Shown in pieces: positions 35,610 through 45,764 of a stretch of 64,000 bases of DNA; position 1 is the stretch's first letter, and each line of letters begins with the position of its first letter. This DNA is from Anabaena catenula FACHB-362 (GTDB lineage Bacteria; Cyanobacteriota; Cyanobacteriia; Cyanobacteriales; Nostocaceae). Under the pieces are notes generated by a model, which searched no databases, had not been told where the DNA came from, and saw only the letters and a program-made list of their open reading frames with translations. A program made the translations under genes and the position numbers. The stretch covers positions 1 through 64,000 of the forward strand of contig NZ_JACJTQ010000003.1 of the NCBI RefSeq assembly GCF_014698735.1, in the 5' to 3' direction.

Positions 35610-36278
35610 TCAATCTAGAATTAAACTAGGAGAAGTCAGCACAAAAACATCCCTAGTTCCTGTAGTTGGATTTTGAGGTTTAATCGGAGTAGTAAAGTGA
35701 AAAAATTCATGATCATTAACTAAAAGCAGTTCTCCTGGTTGGAGAATCTTGTTAAAAACTGGTTTCTCTTTTTTAGCATTGTACAAATGCGTTTCTCCAC
35801 CTTGAATATTGTCCCTACTCACAGCAAATATCCCAATAAAATCAGTACCATCTTGATGGATACCTTCCGGTGCTGGATTTCCTAAATGTCCAGGAGAACA
35901 AGTAGTTCTAATTTGATGAACACCAATTTCTGCTTCTGGGTGGAGTTGACAAGAATCACAAAATGCTAAAACAACCTTCTTAAAAATATCCAGTTCTACC
36001 AACCCATCATCTAATTCTGCAAACTCTCTTTTGATATCACCCAATAAAGGATTATATTCTCCGCTTTGGAATAGATGTCCATGAGGAAGTTTAATCAACT
36101 TATCCCCTGAAACTATCAGCCGCGATAACCTTCTGGAGCGATATTCTCCCTTAATGTAAGGATCAATTGGTAAATTATGAAAAAATGGCTGTAAATCTTC
36201 AGTATTAATTGAATTTACTTTTCTGAGAGTAAACAGAAAAGCATATTCTAATTCCGTCGCACGTGAGACTTCTTGCAT
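35610..36278 (-). CDS. 2-oxoglutarate/Fe(II) dioxygenase-family protein
   Basis: 222 residues. The Fe(II) facial triad appears as H141 and D143 in GIHQDGTDFIG and H194 in HEFFHFTTP; R209 is a candidate 2-oxoglutarate anchor. GGETHLYN and GELLLVNDH are typical of the group that hydroxylates free amino acids (isoleucine dioxygenase-like, Pfam 2OG-Fe_Oxy_2). The true substrate is unknown. It stands alone, without a biosynthetic cluster, and the N-terminal third (about 1-60) is not conserved in a way that I recognise. Confidence 0.8.
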   Translation of the reverse strand: MQEVSRATELEYAFLFTLRKVNSINTEDLQPFFHNLPIDPYIKGEYRSRRLSRLIVSGDKLIKLPHGHLFQSGEYNPLLGDIKREFAELDDGLVELDIFKKVVLAFCDSCQLHPEAEIGVHQIRTTCSPGHLGNPAPEGIHQDGTDFIGIFAVSRDNIQGGETHLYNAKKEKPVFNKILQPGELLLVNDHEFFHFTTPIKPQNPTTGTRDVFVLTSPSLILD

Positions 36279-36425
36279 AGGATGTTTCTCCTTGCATTTT
36301 TTAACCCTCCCAGTTTTTTTACATAGGAGGTATGTGATCTCTATTATATGCCACTACGATTTAAATATCGTAAATTTGACTACAAAAGTTACCCATTTAT
36401 GATATTAATAAGACAATTTACAAAA

Positions 36426-36576
36426 AAAGGGAACAGGGAATAGAAAGTGTCTTAAAAACGTCCAAGTTTTCAATCTCACTCTTTTAAGGGTGGGTTTCAC
36501 TGTTCCCCCTTCCCTGTTCCTCCGCAGTCTCTCCACTTGGGGAGACCCCAAGACCGCGCTGCTCTCTGTTCCCTTT
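36426..36576. repeat. Small inverted-repeat element (AAAGGGAACAG ends)
   Basis: AAAGGGAACAG (36426-36436) is the exact complement of CTGTTCCCTTT (36566-36576). Inside are GGGAATAG, TTCCCTGTTCC and a CTCCACTTGGGGAGACCCCA hairpin. Similar text (GGGAACAGCGAATAGGG ... CTGTTCCCAAG) occurs at about 29220-29283. It precedes sfsA by 11 bases. Confidence 0.75.
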
Positions 36577-36587
36577 GAACTATTACA

Positions 36588-37313
36588 ATGACTGATTGGC
36601 TTTATCGCTATCCAACACTATATTCTGGTATTTTGCTCAAACGCTACAAGCGTTTTTTTGCTGATGTTCAACTAGCTTCTGGGGAATTAGTGACAGCACA
36701 CTGTGCTAATACAGGGCCAATGACTGGAGTCTCAACTATTGGTAGTGCGGTACAGCTTTCTAAAAGTGATAATCCTAATCGCAAATTAGCTTATACCTTA
36801 GAGTTAATTCAAGTACAAGATATAGAACCGACTTGGGTAGGTGTGAATACAGCTTTACCAAATCGGGTAGTGAAATTAGCTTTAGAAAAACATCTTTTTC
36901 CAGAATTAGGTGACTATAGCCAAGTTAAAGGTGAAGTGGTTTATGGCCAAGATAAAAAAAGTCGAGTAGATTTCTACTTAACAGGAAGTGATGAACAACT
37001 TCCGATTTATTTAGAAGTTAAAAATACGACTTGGACACAAGGTAATTTAGCACTATTTCCCGACACAGAAACCACAAGAGGACAAAAGCATTTACGGGAA
37101 TTAATGGCACTTTTACCCCAAAACAGGGGAGTGATGCTGTATTTTATCAATCGGGGTGATTGTCCAGAGTTTGCCCCCGGTGACAGCACCGACCCTGTAT
37201 ATGGTAAGTTATTACGGGAAGCTATAAACCTGGGTTTAGAAGTCCTACCCTGTCGTTTTGACGTTTCTCCAGAAGGTATTCGTTATTTGGGTTTAGCAAA
37301 ACTAAAAATTTAG
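36588..37313 (+). CDS. sfsA: DNA/RNA nuclease SfsA (sugar fermentation stimulation protein)
   Basis: 241 residues with the SfsA layout: an N-terminal OB-like segment (LLKRYKRFFADVQLASGE, AHCANTGPMTG near residues 43-53) and a PD-(D/E)XK nuclease-like core. Candidate catalytic residues lie in SRVDFYLTG and IYLEVKNTTW. The C-terminal half contains GQKHLRELMAL and GVMLYFINRGDC. It was first described as a maltose-regulon stimulator in E. coli and later as a nucleic-acid-binding nuclease; the role in cyanobacteria is unknown. Confidence 0.93.
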   Translation: MTDWLYRYPTLYSGILLKRYKRFFADVQLASGELVTAHCANTGPMTGVSTIGSAVQLSKSDNPNRKLAYTLELIQVQDIEPTWVGVNTALPNRVVKLALEKHLFPELGDYSQVKGEVVYGQDKKSRVDFYLTGSDEQLPIYLEVKNTTWTQGNLALFPDTETTRGQKHLRELMALLPQNRGVMLYFINRGDCPEFAPGDSTDPVYGKLLREAINLGLEVLPCRFDVSPEGIRYLGLAKLKI

Positions 37314-37447
37314 GTTCTTCCGTACTTACTATGCTAAATTCATGGTAAATTATTTTTTTAAATTCTGAAACTATTGCCATATAAAGATTGTAGGTGAATT
37401 CATCGCTTGATATGAATTTGACATCAAAAGCAATGAAACCCTTTATT

Positions 37448-37580
<133 letters not shown>

Positions 37581-37646
37581 TATAGGTGTAGGCGTAACTA
37601 AACTCATATTTGACCTAATAAAATAGGAACTGAAGAACCTTTTTGT

Positions 37647-38345
37647 TTAAGTCCCATTAGTGCCATTTGACTCAGAGTTATTGAGTAAAGACAGAAACGA
37701 ATTGGCAAAAATAGCAGCTTGAGTGCGATCGCGTAAGTTCAGTCGAGTCAGAATATTAGTAATATGATTTCTCACGGTTCCTTCAGAAAGGTGGAGATGT
37801 TGAGCAATTTCTCGATTACTGAAGCCAGTTGCAATCAAATGTAAAACTTCTCGCTCTCTAGATGTGAGTTCTGCCAGTTCAGGTGGTGGCTGCTTTGGGG
37901 CTTCTGTCCCAGAAGTGGGTACAACACTCAGCATCTTTTCCAAAATTCCGGGGCCAAAGTGAGTATAGCCTTTGTAAATTGAACGAATTGCTGCTGCCAG
38001 TTCTTGTGCTGGCGTATCCTTTAGTAAGTAGCCCTTAGCGCCAAAACGTAATGCCTCAGAAATGTATTGGATATCGTCAAATGTTGTTAAAATCAGAATT
38101 TTCGTGTCTGGAAACTGCTGACATAACTTTTGGGTAGTTACTACCCCATCCATTACAGGCATACGGATGTCCATCAATACAATATCAGGTGCAGCATCCG
38201 CTGCATACAGGCTTTCCATCTGATCAATTGCTTGTTGACCGTTTTCTGCTTCTGCCACTACTTGTAAATCGGATTGAATCTCTAGTAAAGTCTTCAAACC
38301 ACGACGCACAATTTCTTGGTCTTCGACAAGCAACATCCGAATCAT
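37647..38345 (-). CDS. NarL/FixJ-family response regulator
   Basis: 232 residues: a receiver domain (1-125) with acidic D9 and E10 region, phospho-acceptor D59 in IVLMDIRMP and K near 108 (LLKDTPAQE), then a LuxR-type helix-turn-helix (about 163-220) with LTSREREVLHLIATGFSNREIA and LSEGTVRNHITNILTRL. The sensor kinase with the HisKA_3 domain encoded 242 bases upstream on the same strand is the probable partner. Confidence 0.93.
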   Translation of the reverse strand: MIRMLLVEDQEIVRRGLKTLLEIQSDLQVVAEAENGQQAIDQMESLYAADAAPDIVLMDIRMPVMDGVVTTQKLCQQFPDTKILILTTFDDIQYISEALRFGAKGYLLKDTPAQELAAAIRSIYKGYTHFGPGILEKMLSVVPTSGTEAPKQPPPELAELTSREREVLHLIATGFSNREIAQHLHLSEGTVRNHITNILTRLNLRDRTQAAIFANSFLSLLNNSESNGTNGT

Positions 38346-38587
38346 AAATTACATTATTCAGTAGGTTAAATATTTATTCACTTTCAGCATTGAAAAATCA
38401 TCATATCAGTCACCAAAGAAGCCGTAAAATTACTAAGAATAAATTTACATTGTGGAAGAGAATTTTTGACACTCCCCGACAAGACAGGCACGGAGATTCT
38501 GAAGTAGGGTAAAAACCGACTCTTAAATACATAGTCCCAATCAAGCTATAAGTCGTTTAAGGGAGTAACAACAGAAATTTGGGTAAA

Positions 38588-39691
38588 TCACGTCGCTTGA
38601 GGGAAAAAGGCAGTAATCCTACAGCCTGCATTTGGCTCACTGTTAATCTCTAAGTAACCTCCTAATGCAGTGACTCGTTCCTGCATTCCCCTCAACCCAA
38701 ATCCCTGAGTGTTTTCGGTTACTTGAAAGCCTTTACCATTATCTTCAAGCATAAGTATTGTATGAGAATCAGTACTCCGAATCTGAATCTCCACTGCTGT
38801 TGCTTTCGCATACTTGCATATATTAGTCAAGCCCTCTTGTAAAATCCGATAAATAGTTGTGTTTATGGCATGGGGTAAGTTGGGTGGGATATGAATATTG
38901 CTTTCTGGTAAGATGCCAGTGAGTCGATAAAATTCTTCTGTAAGGTTAGCGATCGCTGCTGCCAAAAGTTGACTTTGTAGAGGTTCTGACCTGATTAACC
39001 CCACAGATTCACGTACCGCTTTTAAAGTTTCTGACCCCAGTTGTTTCGCTTCTAACAAACATTCATAAGCTTTGGTAGAGTTATCTTGCCACAAAGCCAT
39101 AGCCGCTTCAAGTTGAATGTTCAGCGCCACCAACGAATGGCCTAAAGAATCATGAATATCACGGGCAATGCGATTGCGTTCTTCTATAGTTGCCATTTCC
39201 TGAAGTCGCAGATTGAGTTCTCGTTCTTGTTCTAAAGCTTTGAGTAAGTCTGCTTCCGCTTGCTGCAACCGGAAATTTTGCACCTGAAGTTGAGCTTGCA
39301 ATCTCCGACTAGTCAGTTGCGTTTCAATCCGAACAAATACCTCCTCCAACTGAAAAGGCTTGCTAATATAATCTACACCTCCAACTGAGAAGGCTTTGAC
39401 TTTATCAAATGTTTCATTTAAAGCACTGATAAAAATTACCGGAATTTCACAGGTGCGAGAGTCTGCTTTCAATTGCTGGCAAACTTCATAGCCATTCAAT
39501 CCTGGCATGGTGATATCTAATAGAATTAAATCTGGCGGTTGAGCCTGAGATCCTGTCAATGCTGTCGTGCCATTTGTTACACACCGCACCTCATACCCTT
39601 GAGCAGTAAGCATTTTCGATAAAAGGCGCAGGTTATCCAAGGTGTCATCAACAATAAGAATATCTCCCTTGTGTAAGTGACTGCCATCCAT
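38588..39691 (-). CDS. Receiver-HisKA_3 sensor kinase
   Basis: 367 residues. The N-terminal receiver (5-125; D59 in LILLDITMPG) precedes a coiled-coil (130-168) and a NarX-type kinase: dimerisation helix with H180 in RIARDIHDSLGHSLVALN and an ATPase domain (about 265-367) with ICKYAKATAVEI, LEDNGKGF and GFGLRGMQERV. No membrane segment is seen, so it senses a cytosolic signal or accepts a phosphate through its own receiver. It lies immediately upstream of the NarL-type regulator and is probably its kinase. Confidence 0.9.
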   Translation of the reverse strand: MDGSHLHKGDILIVDDTLDNLRLLSKMLTAQGYEVRCVTNGTTALTGSQAQPPDLILLDITMPGLNGYEVCQQLKADSRTCEIPVIFISALNETFDKVKAFSVGGVDYISKPFQLEEVFVRIETQLTSRRLQAQLQVQNFRLQQAEADLLKALEQERELNLRLQEMATIEERNRIARDIHDSLGHSLVALNIQLEAAMALWQDNSTKAYECLLEAKQLGSETLKAVRESVGLIRSEPLQSQLLAAAIANLTEEFYRLTGILPESNIHIPPNLPHAINTTIYRILQEGLTNICKYAKATAVEIQIRSTDSHTILMLEDNGKGFQVTENTQGFGLRGMQERVTALGGYLEINSEPNAGCRITAFFPQAT

Positions 39692-40185
39692 AAAATTTAG
39701 CTTGAATGAAACTCAAGAAATCAACATTTTTAATAATGCGTGTGTGAAAATATCCAAAAAAAACTATAACAGTTTTTGATGCAATAAATAAAGATTGACA
39801 AAAAATTTAAAAATGAGGGATGAATACAGGAGTGCAGTAGTTGCAGAACATTTTCAGCTATAGGATTTAAAATCCATCGGAAACAAAAACCAGCAAATTG
39901 GAAATTTTGGTGAGAGATGTAAATTCTTGCTCTCTATTGGTCGCTAGAACTTCAGATTGTCAAAAGTAAGGCTAATCGCTGTACTCCTGATAGCGCAGCA
40001 TGGCATTAGCCATACTCCTGTACCCCTCCTTTAAGTAAACGAGGAGGCGCGTTCGGTGCAGGTTACTGCTGACCTTCTGTATTCTTGTTAAACAAATTTG
40101 CGTAAATTGAGATATAAAGACTGTATATAATTTTAAATTATTATTTGTTTGTCAACCAATACCATTTAAACATCAAAGCCTAGTC
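39692..40185. other. Divergent spacer between signalling genes
   Basis: About 490 bases separate the leftward kinase and the rightward PAS gene. The region 39990-40065 contains GC-rich repeat-like text (GATAGCGCAGCATGGCATTA, GAGGAGGCGCGTTCGGTGC). Neither a clear operator nor a gene was found. Confidence 0.5.
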
Positions 40186-40533
40186 ATGAAAAATTTCCAC
40201 CAAATGCAGTTAGAGACTGAACTTCCAGTGATTATTACTGACAAAGAAGGATTTATTACTTATATAAACGAGGCTTTCAAGGCTGTTTATGGTTGGACTT
40301 CAGAGGAAATCATTGGGTTGCCTTTAGAAGTAATTATTCCCCAGAGCCTGCATGATTCTCACCGACTGAGTTTTTCCCGCTTTGTGATGACTGAAAAAGC
40401 CAAAATTCTTAATCATCCGCTTTTATTAAAAACTGTAACTAAGGATGGTGTAGAAGTAGAAAGCGAACATTTTATCACGGCAGAAAAACAAGGTGAAAAT
40501 TGGTTTTTTGCCGCAACTATATCTCCTTTATAA
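40186..40533 (+). CDS. Stand-alone PAS-domain protein
   Basis: 115 residues, essentially one PAS domain: ELPVIITDKEGFITYINEAFKAVYGWTSEEIIG (about 10-42) and a C-terminal beta scaffold with TKDGVEVESEHFITAEKQG. There is no effector domain, no conserved His/Cys cofactor ligand and no membrane segment. A hybrid kinase gene begins 34 bases downstream in the same direction, so the protein may act as a separate sensory subunit for it; this is inferred from position. Confidence 0.82.
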   Translation: MKNFHQMQLETELPVIITDKEGFITYINEAFKAVYGWTSEEIIGLPLEVIIPQSLHDSHRLSFSRFVMTEKAKILNHPLLLKTVTKDGVEVESEHFITAEKQGENWFFAATISPL

Positions 40534-40567
40534 AAATTAACAGTCATTTTTCAATCAGGTTATTTTT

Positions 40568-42436
40568 ATGGATAAAGATCTTACCCTTCAGTTAAACCGA
40601 CTGCGTTCAACTCTAGGAAAAATGGAAGTAGCATTAGGGGCTATTGATGATGCAATTGTTTGGACTGGTGAGGATACCAAGGTGCAATGGTGTAACACAG
40701 CCTTTGATCGCTTAGTTGGTAGACCTCATATTACAATTTTGGGTAGACCACTAATTCAGCTACTACAAATAACACAGCAGGGACAAGTAATTACACACGA
40801 GGCATATCCAGTGCTGATCGCGATGCAAGACCAACTGAAAGCAACTGAATATGAGTTTAAACAATCTCAGAAAACAATAATTCTGGAAATTTCAGGAAAC
40901 TGTATTGAACTAGTTGGAGGGGAAAAATGTGCTGTTTTGGTAATTCGTGATGTCACGGCTCGTAAACAAACAGAAGCAGCACTCCAGCAGGCCAAAGAAG
41001 CAGCAGATGTGGCAAATGTTGCTAAAAGTCAGTTCTTAGCAAACATGAGCCATGAACTACGAACTCCCCTGAATATTATTTTGGGTTTTACCCAATTACT
41101 CACTAGATATGGTTCTATTGATACCCAACGGCAGGAGTATTTAGATACAATTGCTCGCAGTGGTGAACATCTGTTGAAATTAATCGACGATGTTCTAGAA
41201 ATGTCCAAAATAGAAGCTGGTAAAACCACATTTAATCAAACTGGTTTTGATTTAAAACATCTTTTGGACACAATCTCCCAGATGTTACGTTTAAAATCTC
41301 AATCGAAGGGATTACAGTTAATATTTAAACTTGCCCCCGATTTACCTCAATATATCTGTACTGATGAAAGTAAACTGCGCCAAGTTTTAATTAATTTATT
41401 AGGCAATGCCATCAAATTTACCCAAGCAGGTAGTGTCATTCTGCGAGTTCGACGAGACACAGAAGAAATAGACACAGGGATACGCCTATTATTTGAGGTT
41501 GAAGATACTGGACCCGGTATTGAATTAATGGAACTGGAAAGGTTATTTGAACCTTTTTCACAAACTCAAACAGGTAAAAATTCCCAAGAAGGAACTGGAC
41601 TAGGTTTACCCATTAGTCAAAAATTTGTTCGGCTCATGGGGGGAGAAATGACTGTTAACAGTCAGGTAGGGGTGGGAACAATTTTTAGGTTCGATATCCA
41701 CAGCCAAGAAGTTCGAGCTGATGAAGTGCAGATGGCAAAATCTAGCCAGCAAGTCATTGCTTTGGCCCCTGGACAGCCAAAATATCGGATTTTGGTAGCA
41801 GAAGATAAACCAGAAATTCGCCAGATCATGATTAAGCTGCTGCAACCAGTCGGCTTTGATGTGCGGGAAGCAAATAATGGAGAGGAAGCGATCGCTTTAT
41901 CTAAAAGTTGGTGTCCTGACTTAGTATGGATGGATATGCGGATGCCAGTCATGGATGGGTATGAAGCCACTAAACGTATTAAAACAGCAAGTACTTCGCC
42001 ACCCATTGTTATTGCTCTAACTGGTAGTGCTTTTGAAGAAGACCGGATTGTTGCTTTATCTACAGGTTGTGATGACTTTGTACGTAAGCCATTTCGAGTT
42101 GAAGTGATTTTTGAGAAGATGGCAGAATACTTGGGCGTGAAATATATATATGCAACTCAAGAAACTCAACTGCCGATACAGATGCAATCTTCAGTCATGT
42201 TTGCGAATGAATTAGGAGATGCAATGCCTGCGGCGGGTGTAGCCATCGCTCAAATGCCTGCAAATTGGTTAGAACGATTGCACCAAGCAGCCATCAGAGT
42301 TAATGCCAAGCATATTCTGCAATTGATTGAAGAGATTCCGCCAAATCAGGCTGCTTTGGCTAAGACGCTGACTAATCTAGTTAATGATTTTTTGTTTGAA
42401 GAAATTCTTGCTCTAACCCAGTCTGCAACTTCTTAA
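40568..42436 (+). CDS. PAS-histidine kinase-receiver hybrid
   Basis: 622 residues: a PAS domain (about 20-130), a linker coiled coil (132-155), HisKA with H162 in [18 protein letters not shown], HATPase (about 260-385) with [20 protein letters not shown] and [10 protein letters not shown], and a receiver (about 408-530) with D456 in [13 protein letters not shown] and FVRKPF. Residues 535-622 contain a helical tail ([24 protein letters not shown]) found at the end of many cyanobacterial hybrid kinases. It is co-directional with the PAS gene 34 bases upstream. No membrane segment, so a soluble phosphorelay protein. Confidence 0.93.
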   Translation: MDKDLTLQLNRLRSTLGKMEVALGAIDDAIVWTGEDTKVQWCNTAFDRLVGRPHITILGRPLIQLLQITQQGQVITHEAYPVLIAMQDQLKATEYEFKQSQKTIILEISGNCIELVGGEKCAVLVIRDVTARKQTEAALQQAKEAADVANVAKSQFLANMSHELRTPLNIILGFTQLLTRYGSIDTQRQEYLDTIARSGEHLLKLIDDVLEMSKIEAGKTTFNQTGFDLKHLLDTISQMLRLKSQSKGLQLIFKLAPDLPQYICTDESKLRQVLINLLGNAIKFTQAGSVILRVRRDTEEIDTGIRLLFEVEDTGPGIELMELERLFEPFSQTQTGKNSQEGTGLGLPISQKFVRLMGGEMTVNSQVGVGTIFRFDIHSQEVRADEVQMAKSSQQVIALAPGQPKYRILVAEDKPEIRQIMIKLLQPVGFDVREANNGEEAIALSKSWCPDLVWMDMRMPVMDGYEATKRIKTASTSPPIVIALTGSAFEEDRIVALSTGCDDFVRKPFRVEVIFEKMAEYLGVKYIYATQETQLPIQMQSSVMFANELGDAMPAAGVAIAQMPANWLERLHQAAIRVNAKHILQLIEEIPPNQAALAKTLTNLVNDFLFEEILALTQSATS

Positions 42437-42567
42437 GATTAGGAAAGGCTTGACAACGTTTCTGTAGTATGCGCGCACGCTACGCTAACGTTGCCCCAAT
42501 AGGTATCATGAATTGTGTGATCAATTCACTTCTGGTTATCTCTTTGATTTTTTCCTCATCTGGCAGA

Positions 42568-42715
42568 TATAGGAATCATAAATGATATCTGATAGCTTGC
42601 GTGACTTAGCCATAAAATTTTAAGTCTCGTAGGGTGGGCAATGCCCACCGCAGCAATGGTTTGTAAGGCATAGCCCTACCTACGTATATTTCAAAAATCA
42701 AATATTATTCCTATA
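42568..42715 (+). repeat. Small inverted-repeat element, family R1, copy 3
   Basis: 148 bp, the same length as 24812-24959 and nearly identical to it, with TATAGGAATCAT on the left and ATTCCTATA on the right. One visible difference is GCGTGACTTAGCC in place of GCGTGGCGTAGCC. It lies in the 299-base spacer between convergent genes. Confidence 0.88.
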
Positions 42716-42735
42716 TAAAATGTAGTGTCTAGATA

Positions 42736-43764
42736 TTATGGTTTCCAGGCATTAAGTTGATCTTGGAATTTTTCCAGATTTTTAGGTTTATACTTGAGCG
42801 AAGAATCCTGCCAACGCTTCTTTACAGTGACATCCAAATCTGAAAACTCACCATCAACTTCGCGCAATATCCTTGGTAAAAGAATATCGAATACTTTTGA
42901 ATTCTTCTGAAAAAGAGTTTGAGCATTTGGTTTAATCCCATATTCAACACAGCTTTTATCTAAGTCTAGTCCAATTGCAGATACTTGAGCCATCATCCAA
43001 TCGAGTGCCGCATCTGATAAACCTCTCGTTGATTCTGTTCCTCCTCCCACACAACCGTGATCACCAGGAAACCATATTTGTGTCACTTGGTCTTTAATAT
43101 CAGCATTAGGAGTCATAGGAGTTACATCAAATGCTTTGCGAGTTTCGTCAATCGCAACCGCATGGAATGCTTTCTTAATAAGGTGGTTGAGCTTAGTATC
43201 AAAAAACTTATATTTCTTATTAATCCAGTTGTCTATAGGAATATAAGGAATCAGATCTGGAATACCTAATGAACCTACAGTATCCCAACATCCTAAGACT
43301 TCAATAGGTACATTTTCACCATATTTTTGGCGAAATTCAACTGATTTTTTACCACTAGGATGAGTATCTTTATCTCTATTTCGGTAAAGCTCGTAAGCTT
43401 GTGGAATCTTCCGAATGTATTGTCTTTTCAATAATCCTGAACAATAAATTAATCCAGCCAAGCAGCGTGCAGTATAAGCACCACGACTGAAACCAAATAG
43501 ATAAATTTCATCTCCATCTTCATAATTGAGGCATAAAAAACGGTAGGCTTTTTGAATTGCTTGGTCAATTCCCACGCCAAAAGCACCTCCTCCGATTTTA
43601 TCGATTAAGTTTCCAGTTCCCAGACCTTCGTCGTAAAATAATATTTGATAAATGTGATCATCAGAGAGTGGTTTAATAGCTTCAGCCAGTTTTACCACAT
43701 TCGTTGGATATGGAGCTTCTAATGTTTGCCAGGTTCCATCACAGCAGACAATAATCCGTTTCAT
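42736..43764 (-). CDS. DUF2235 alpha/beta-hydrolase domain protein
   Basis: 342 residues, with the DUF2235 signatures CCDGTWQ at the N-terminus, FYDEGLGT (about 43-50), the GxSxG-like nucleophile elbow GFSRGAYTAR with S93, and WFPGDHGCVGGG near residue 232-243. The same fold is the catalytic part of Tle1-type phospholipase effectors, but no type VI secretion gene or PAAR/VgrG domain is nearby, so a housekeeping lipid or ester hydrolase is as likely. No signal peptide. It is a single gene. Confidence 0.88.
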   Translation of the reverse strand: MKRIIVCCDGTWQTLEAPYPTNVVKLAEAIKPLSDDHIYQILFYDEGLGTGNLIDKIGGGAFGVGIDQAIQKAYRFLCLNYEDGDEIYLFGFSRGAYTARCLAGLIYCSGLLKRQYIRKIPQAYELYRNRDKDTHPSGKKSVEFRQKYGENVPIEVLGCWDTVGSLGIPDLIPYIPIDNWINKKYKFFDTKLNHLIKKAFHAVAIDETRKAFDVTPMTPNADIKDQVTQIWFPGDHGCVGGGTESTRGLSDAALDWMMAQVSAIGLDLDKSCVEYGIKPNAQTLFQKNSKVFDILLPRILREVDGEFSDLDVTVKKRWQDSSLKYKPKNLEKFQDQLNAWKP

Positions 43765-43928
43765 TTACATTCACTCCTCTAGAGAAAATTCTGAATTTTG
43801 ATAGTAAAAATTTTGACAAGGCTATAATTTTGTGTATATTAACCTCTAATAGGGTAAATAAGCTCAAAAAAGTAATGATATTTAAATATTTCTCAAGCAA
43901 TCTCATCTCACTAATTAAGTACAAAATA

Positions 43929-44053
43929 TCTCGTTCCCAGTTTCCGACTCTTAATGCAATCACAGAGACTGTGACTCTAACTCTACGCTCCCCTAGAGCC
44001 ATAGGCAGAGCCTTATAGAATTCATTCCCATACTCTGTATGGGAACGAGAAAA
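43929..44053. repeat. Dispersed hairpin repeat (CTCGTTCCCAGT family), copy 2
   Basis: TCTCGTTCCCA on the left is complementary to TGGGAACGAGA on the right (about 44039-44050). The interior ATGCAATCACAGAGACTGTG and GACTCTAACTCTACGC match 8288-8395 with changes, and an added CATTCCCATACTCTGTATGG hairpin lies near the right end. Confidence 0.75.
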
Positions 44054-44087
44054 CGAGAAAGTATTGATCTAGCTACACCTGAATAGG

Positions 44088-45563
44088 TTAAGCAGAAGTG
44101 GGTATCATTGCCGGGTCAATCACGATACCCAATCCTTCAGCTATGCGACGACCATAATTCACATCAGCCCTAAAGAAATGGCAGATTTGGCGCTTTTGAA
44201 TATCAGTCCCTGCTTGACTCAAACTCCCGACAATATTTTGAATCAGTTGCTCTTGTTGATCAGGTGTCATGATGCGATAAAGATCCCCAGCTTGGCTGTA
44301 ATCATCATTCCCTTCACGATGGTTGTAGCGATCGCATTTCACATTGCCTAAATCCAAAGCTGGCTCTGCATAAGCTGGATTTTGCTGAGGACTACCCTCA
44401 TGGCTATTCGGTTCATAGTTGGGTGCATTACCACCATTATTCCCCAATGCCATCGCCCCATCCCGCTGGTGATGCGCTACTGGGCATTTTGGTTGGTTAA
44501 CTGGCAATTGCTGATAGTTAGCACCAATCCGATAGCGTTGAGCATCTGGATAGGACATGATGCGAGCTTGTAGCACTTTGTCGGGAGAAAAGCTGATACC
44601 AGGAACCACATTAGATGGAGAAAATGCTGACTGTTCAACTTCAGCAAAATAGTTTTCAGGATTGCGATTGAGTTCTAGAATCCCAACTTCAATTAAGGGA
44701 TATTCGGAAAATTTCCAAACCTTGGTTAAATCAAAGGGATTATCTGGGTGTTGGGCTGCTTGTTCCTCAGTCATTACCTGAATACTCACATCCCACTGCG
44801 GATAATCTTTTTGTTCTATGGCTTCAAACAAATCGCGGGTAGCATGATCTGGATCTTCTCCTTTCACTCTGACGGCTTCTTCTGAGGTCAGATTTTGAAT
44901 ACCTTGTTTGGTTTTCAGGTGGAACTTGCACCAAACTCTTTGTCCTTGCTCATTAATTAAGCTGAAGGTATGACTACCAAAACCGTGCATATAACGATAG
45001 CTTTTAGGAACTCCCCGATCTGAAAAGAGAATTGTTACCTGATGCAAAGCCTCTGGATTCAATGACCAATAATCCCAAATGGCGTTAGCATCTTTGCAGT
45101 TTGTTTGCGGATTGCGCTTTTGTGTGTGAACAAAGTCAGGGAACTTCAGGGGGTCACGAATGAAAAAAACAGGCGTGTTGTTGCCTGCTAAATCCCAATT
45201 ACCTTCTTCTGTATAAAACTTAACTGCAAAACCTCTAGGGTCACGTTCCGCATCAGCTGACCCTTTTTCACCCCCGACAGTGGAGAAACGCACGAGAACT
45301 TGGGTTTGTTTACCAATTTCAGCAAAAACTTTAGCTTTGCTATAACGAGTAATATCTTGGGTGACGGTAAATGTTCCAAAAGCCGCTGCTCCTTTTGCAT
45401 GGACTACTCGCTCAGGAATGCGTTCCCGATTGAAGTGAGCCAATTTTTCAATTAAGTAAAAATCTTGCATCAGTACAGGGCCACGAGAGCCAGCAGTCAA
45501 GGAGTTTTGGTTATCTGCAACTGGGATTCCCTCGGCAGTTGTTAAGGCTTTATTGTCAGTCAT
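44088..45563 (-). CDS. Catalase (monofunctional, small-subunit clade)
   Basis: 491 residues. Catalytic H55 in [13 protein letters not shown]128 in [10 protein letters not shown] and haem-ligand Y338 in [14 protein letters not shown] are all present, together with [13 protein letters not shown]. Length matches the small-subunit clade 1/3 catalases. It degrades H2O2 in the cytoplasm. Filamentous cyanobacteria often rely on Mn catalases and KatG, so a haem catalase of this type is an accessory trait. An inverted repeat upstream (45600-45637) may regulate it. Confidence 0.94.
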   Translation of the reverse strand: MTDNKALTTAEGIPVADNQNSLTAGSRGPVLMQDFYLIEKLAHFNRERIPERVVHAKGAAAFGTFTVTQDITRYSKAKVFAEIGKQTQVLVRFSTVGGEKGSADAERDPRGFAVKFYTEEGNWDLAGNNTPVFFIRDPLKFPDFVHTQKRNPQTNCKDANAIWDYWSLNPEALHQVTILFSDRGVPKSYRYMHGFGSHTFSLINEQGQRVWCKFHLKTKQGIQNLTSEEAVRVKGEDPDHATRDLFEAIEQKDYPQWDVSIQVMTEEQAAQHPDNPFDLTKVWKFSEYPLIEVGILELNRNPENYFAEVEQSAFSPSNVVPGISFSPDKVLQARIMSYPDAQRYRIGANYQQLPVNQPKCPVAHHQRDGAMALGNNGGNAPNYEPNSHEGSPQQNPAYAEPALDLGNVKCDRYNHREGNDDYSQAGDLYRIMTPDQQEQLIQNIVGSLSQAGTDIQKRQICHFFRADVNYGRRIAEGLGIVIDPAMIPTSA

Positions 45564-45599
45564 AATTTTGAAGATGGACTATATTTTTTGTTAGATACG

Positions 45600-45637
45600 A
45601 ACTCATAAACTTTTCTTAAACGTAGTCGTTATGAGTT
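45600..45637. promoter_or_regulatory. Inverted repeat upstream of the catalase gene
   Basis: AACTCATAA and TTATGAGTT form a perfect 9-bp inverted repeat across a 20-base loop, 37 bases before the catalase start codon. It is a candidate operator for a redox regulator or part of the promoter; the spacing does not match a simple Fur or PerR box. Confidence 0.35.
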
Positions 45638-45764
45638 GTTTTAACCATATTCGATACGACTGCAACTGAAAAGCCATATATATAAATCGAAATGAAATGT
45701 AATATTGGGGTTACATGATCATCAAATTCTGTAACAAATAGGTGAAAAAGTAGCTGATAACCTG

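Noticed and set aside
35386-35676. 96-codon open frame across the 222-bp inverted-repeat element
   Set aside because: Starts inside the left terminal repeat and overlaps the 3' end of the oxygenase gene on the other strand; no family or ribosome-binding site.
42736-43764. Type VI secretion effector (Tle1-like)
   Set aside because: The DUF2235 domain is shared with such effectors, but there is no VgrG, PAAR, immunity gene or secretion locus nearby.
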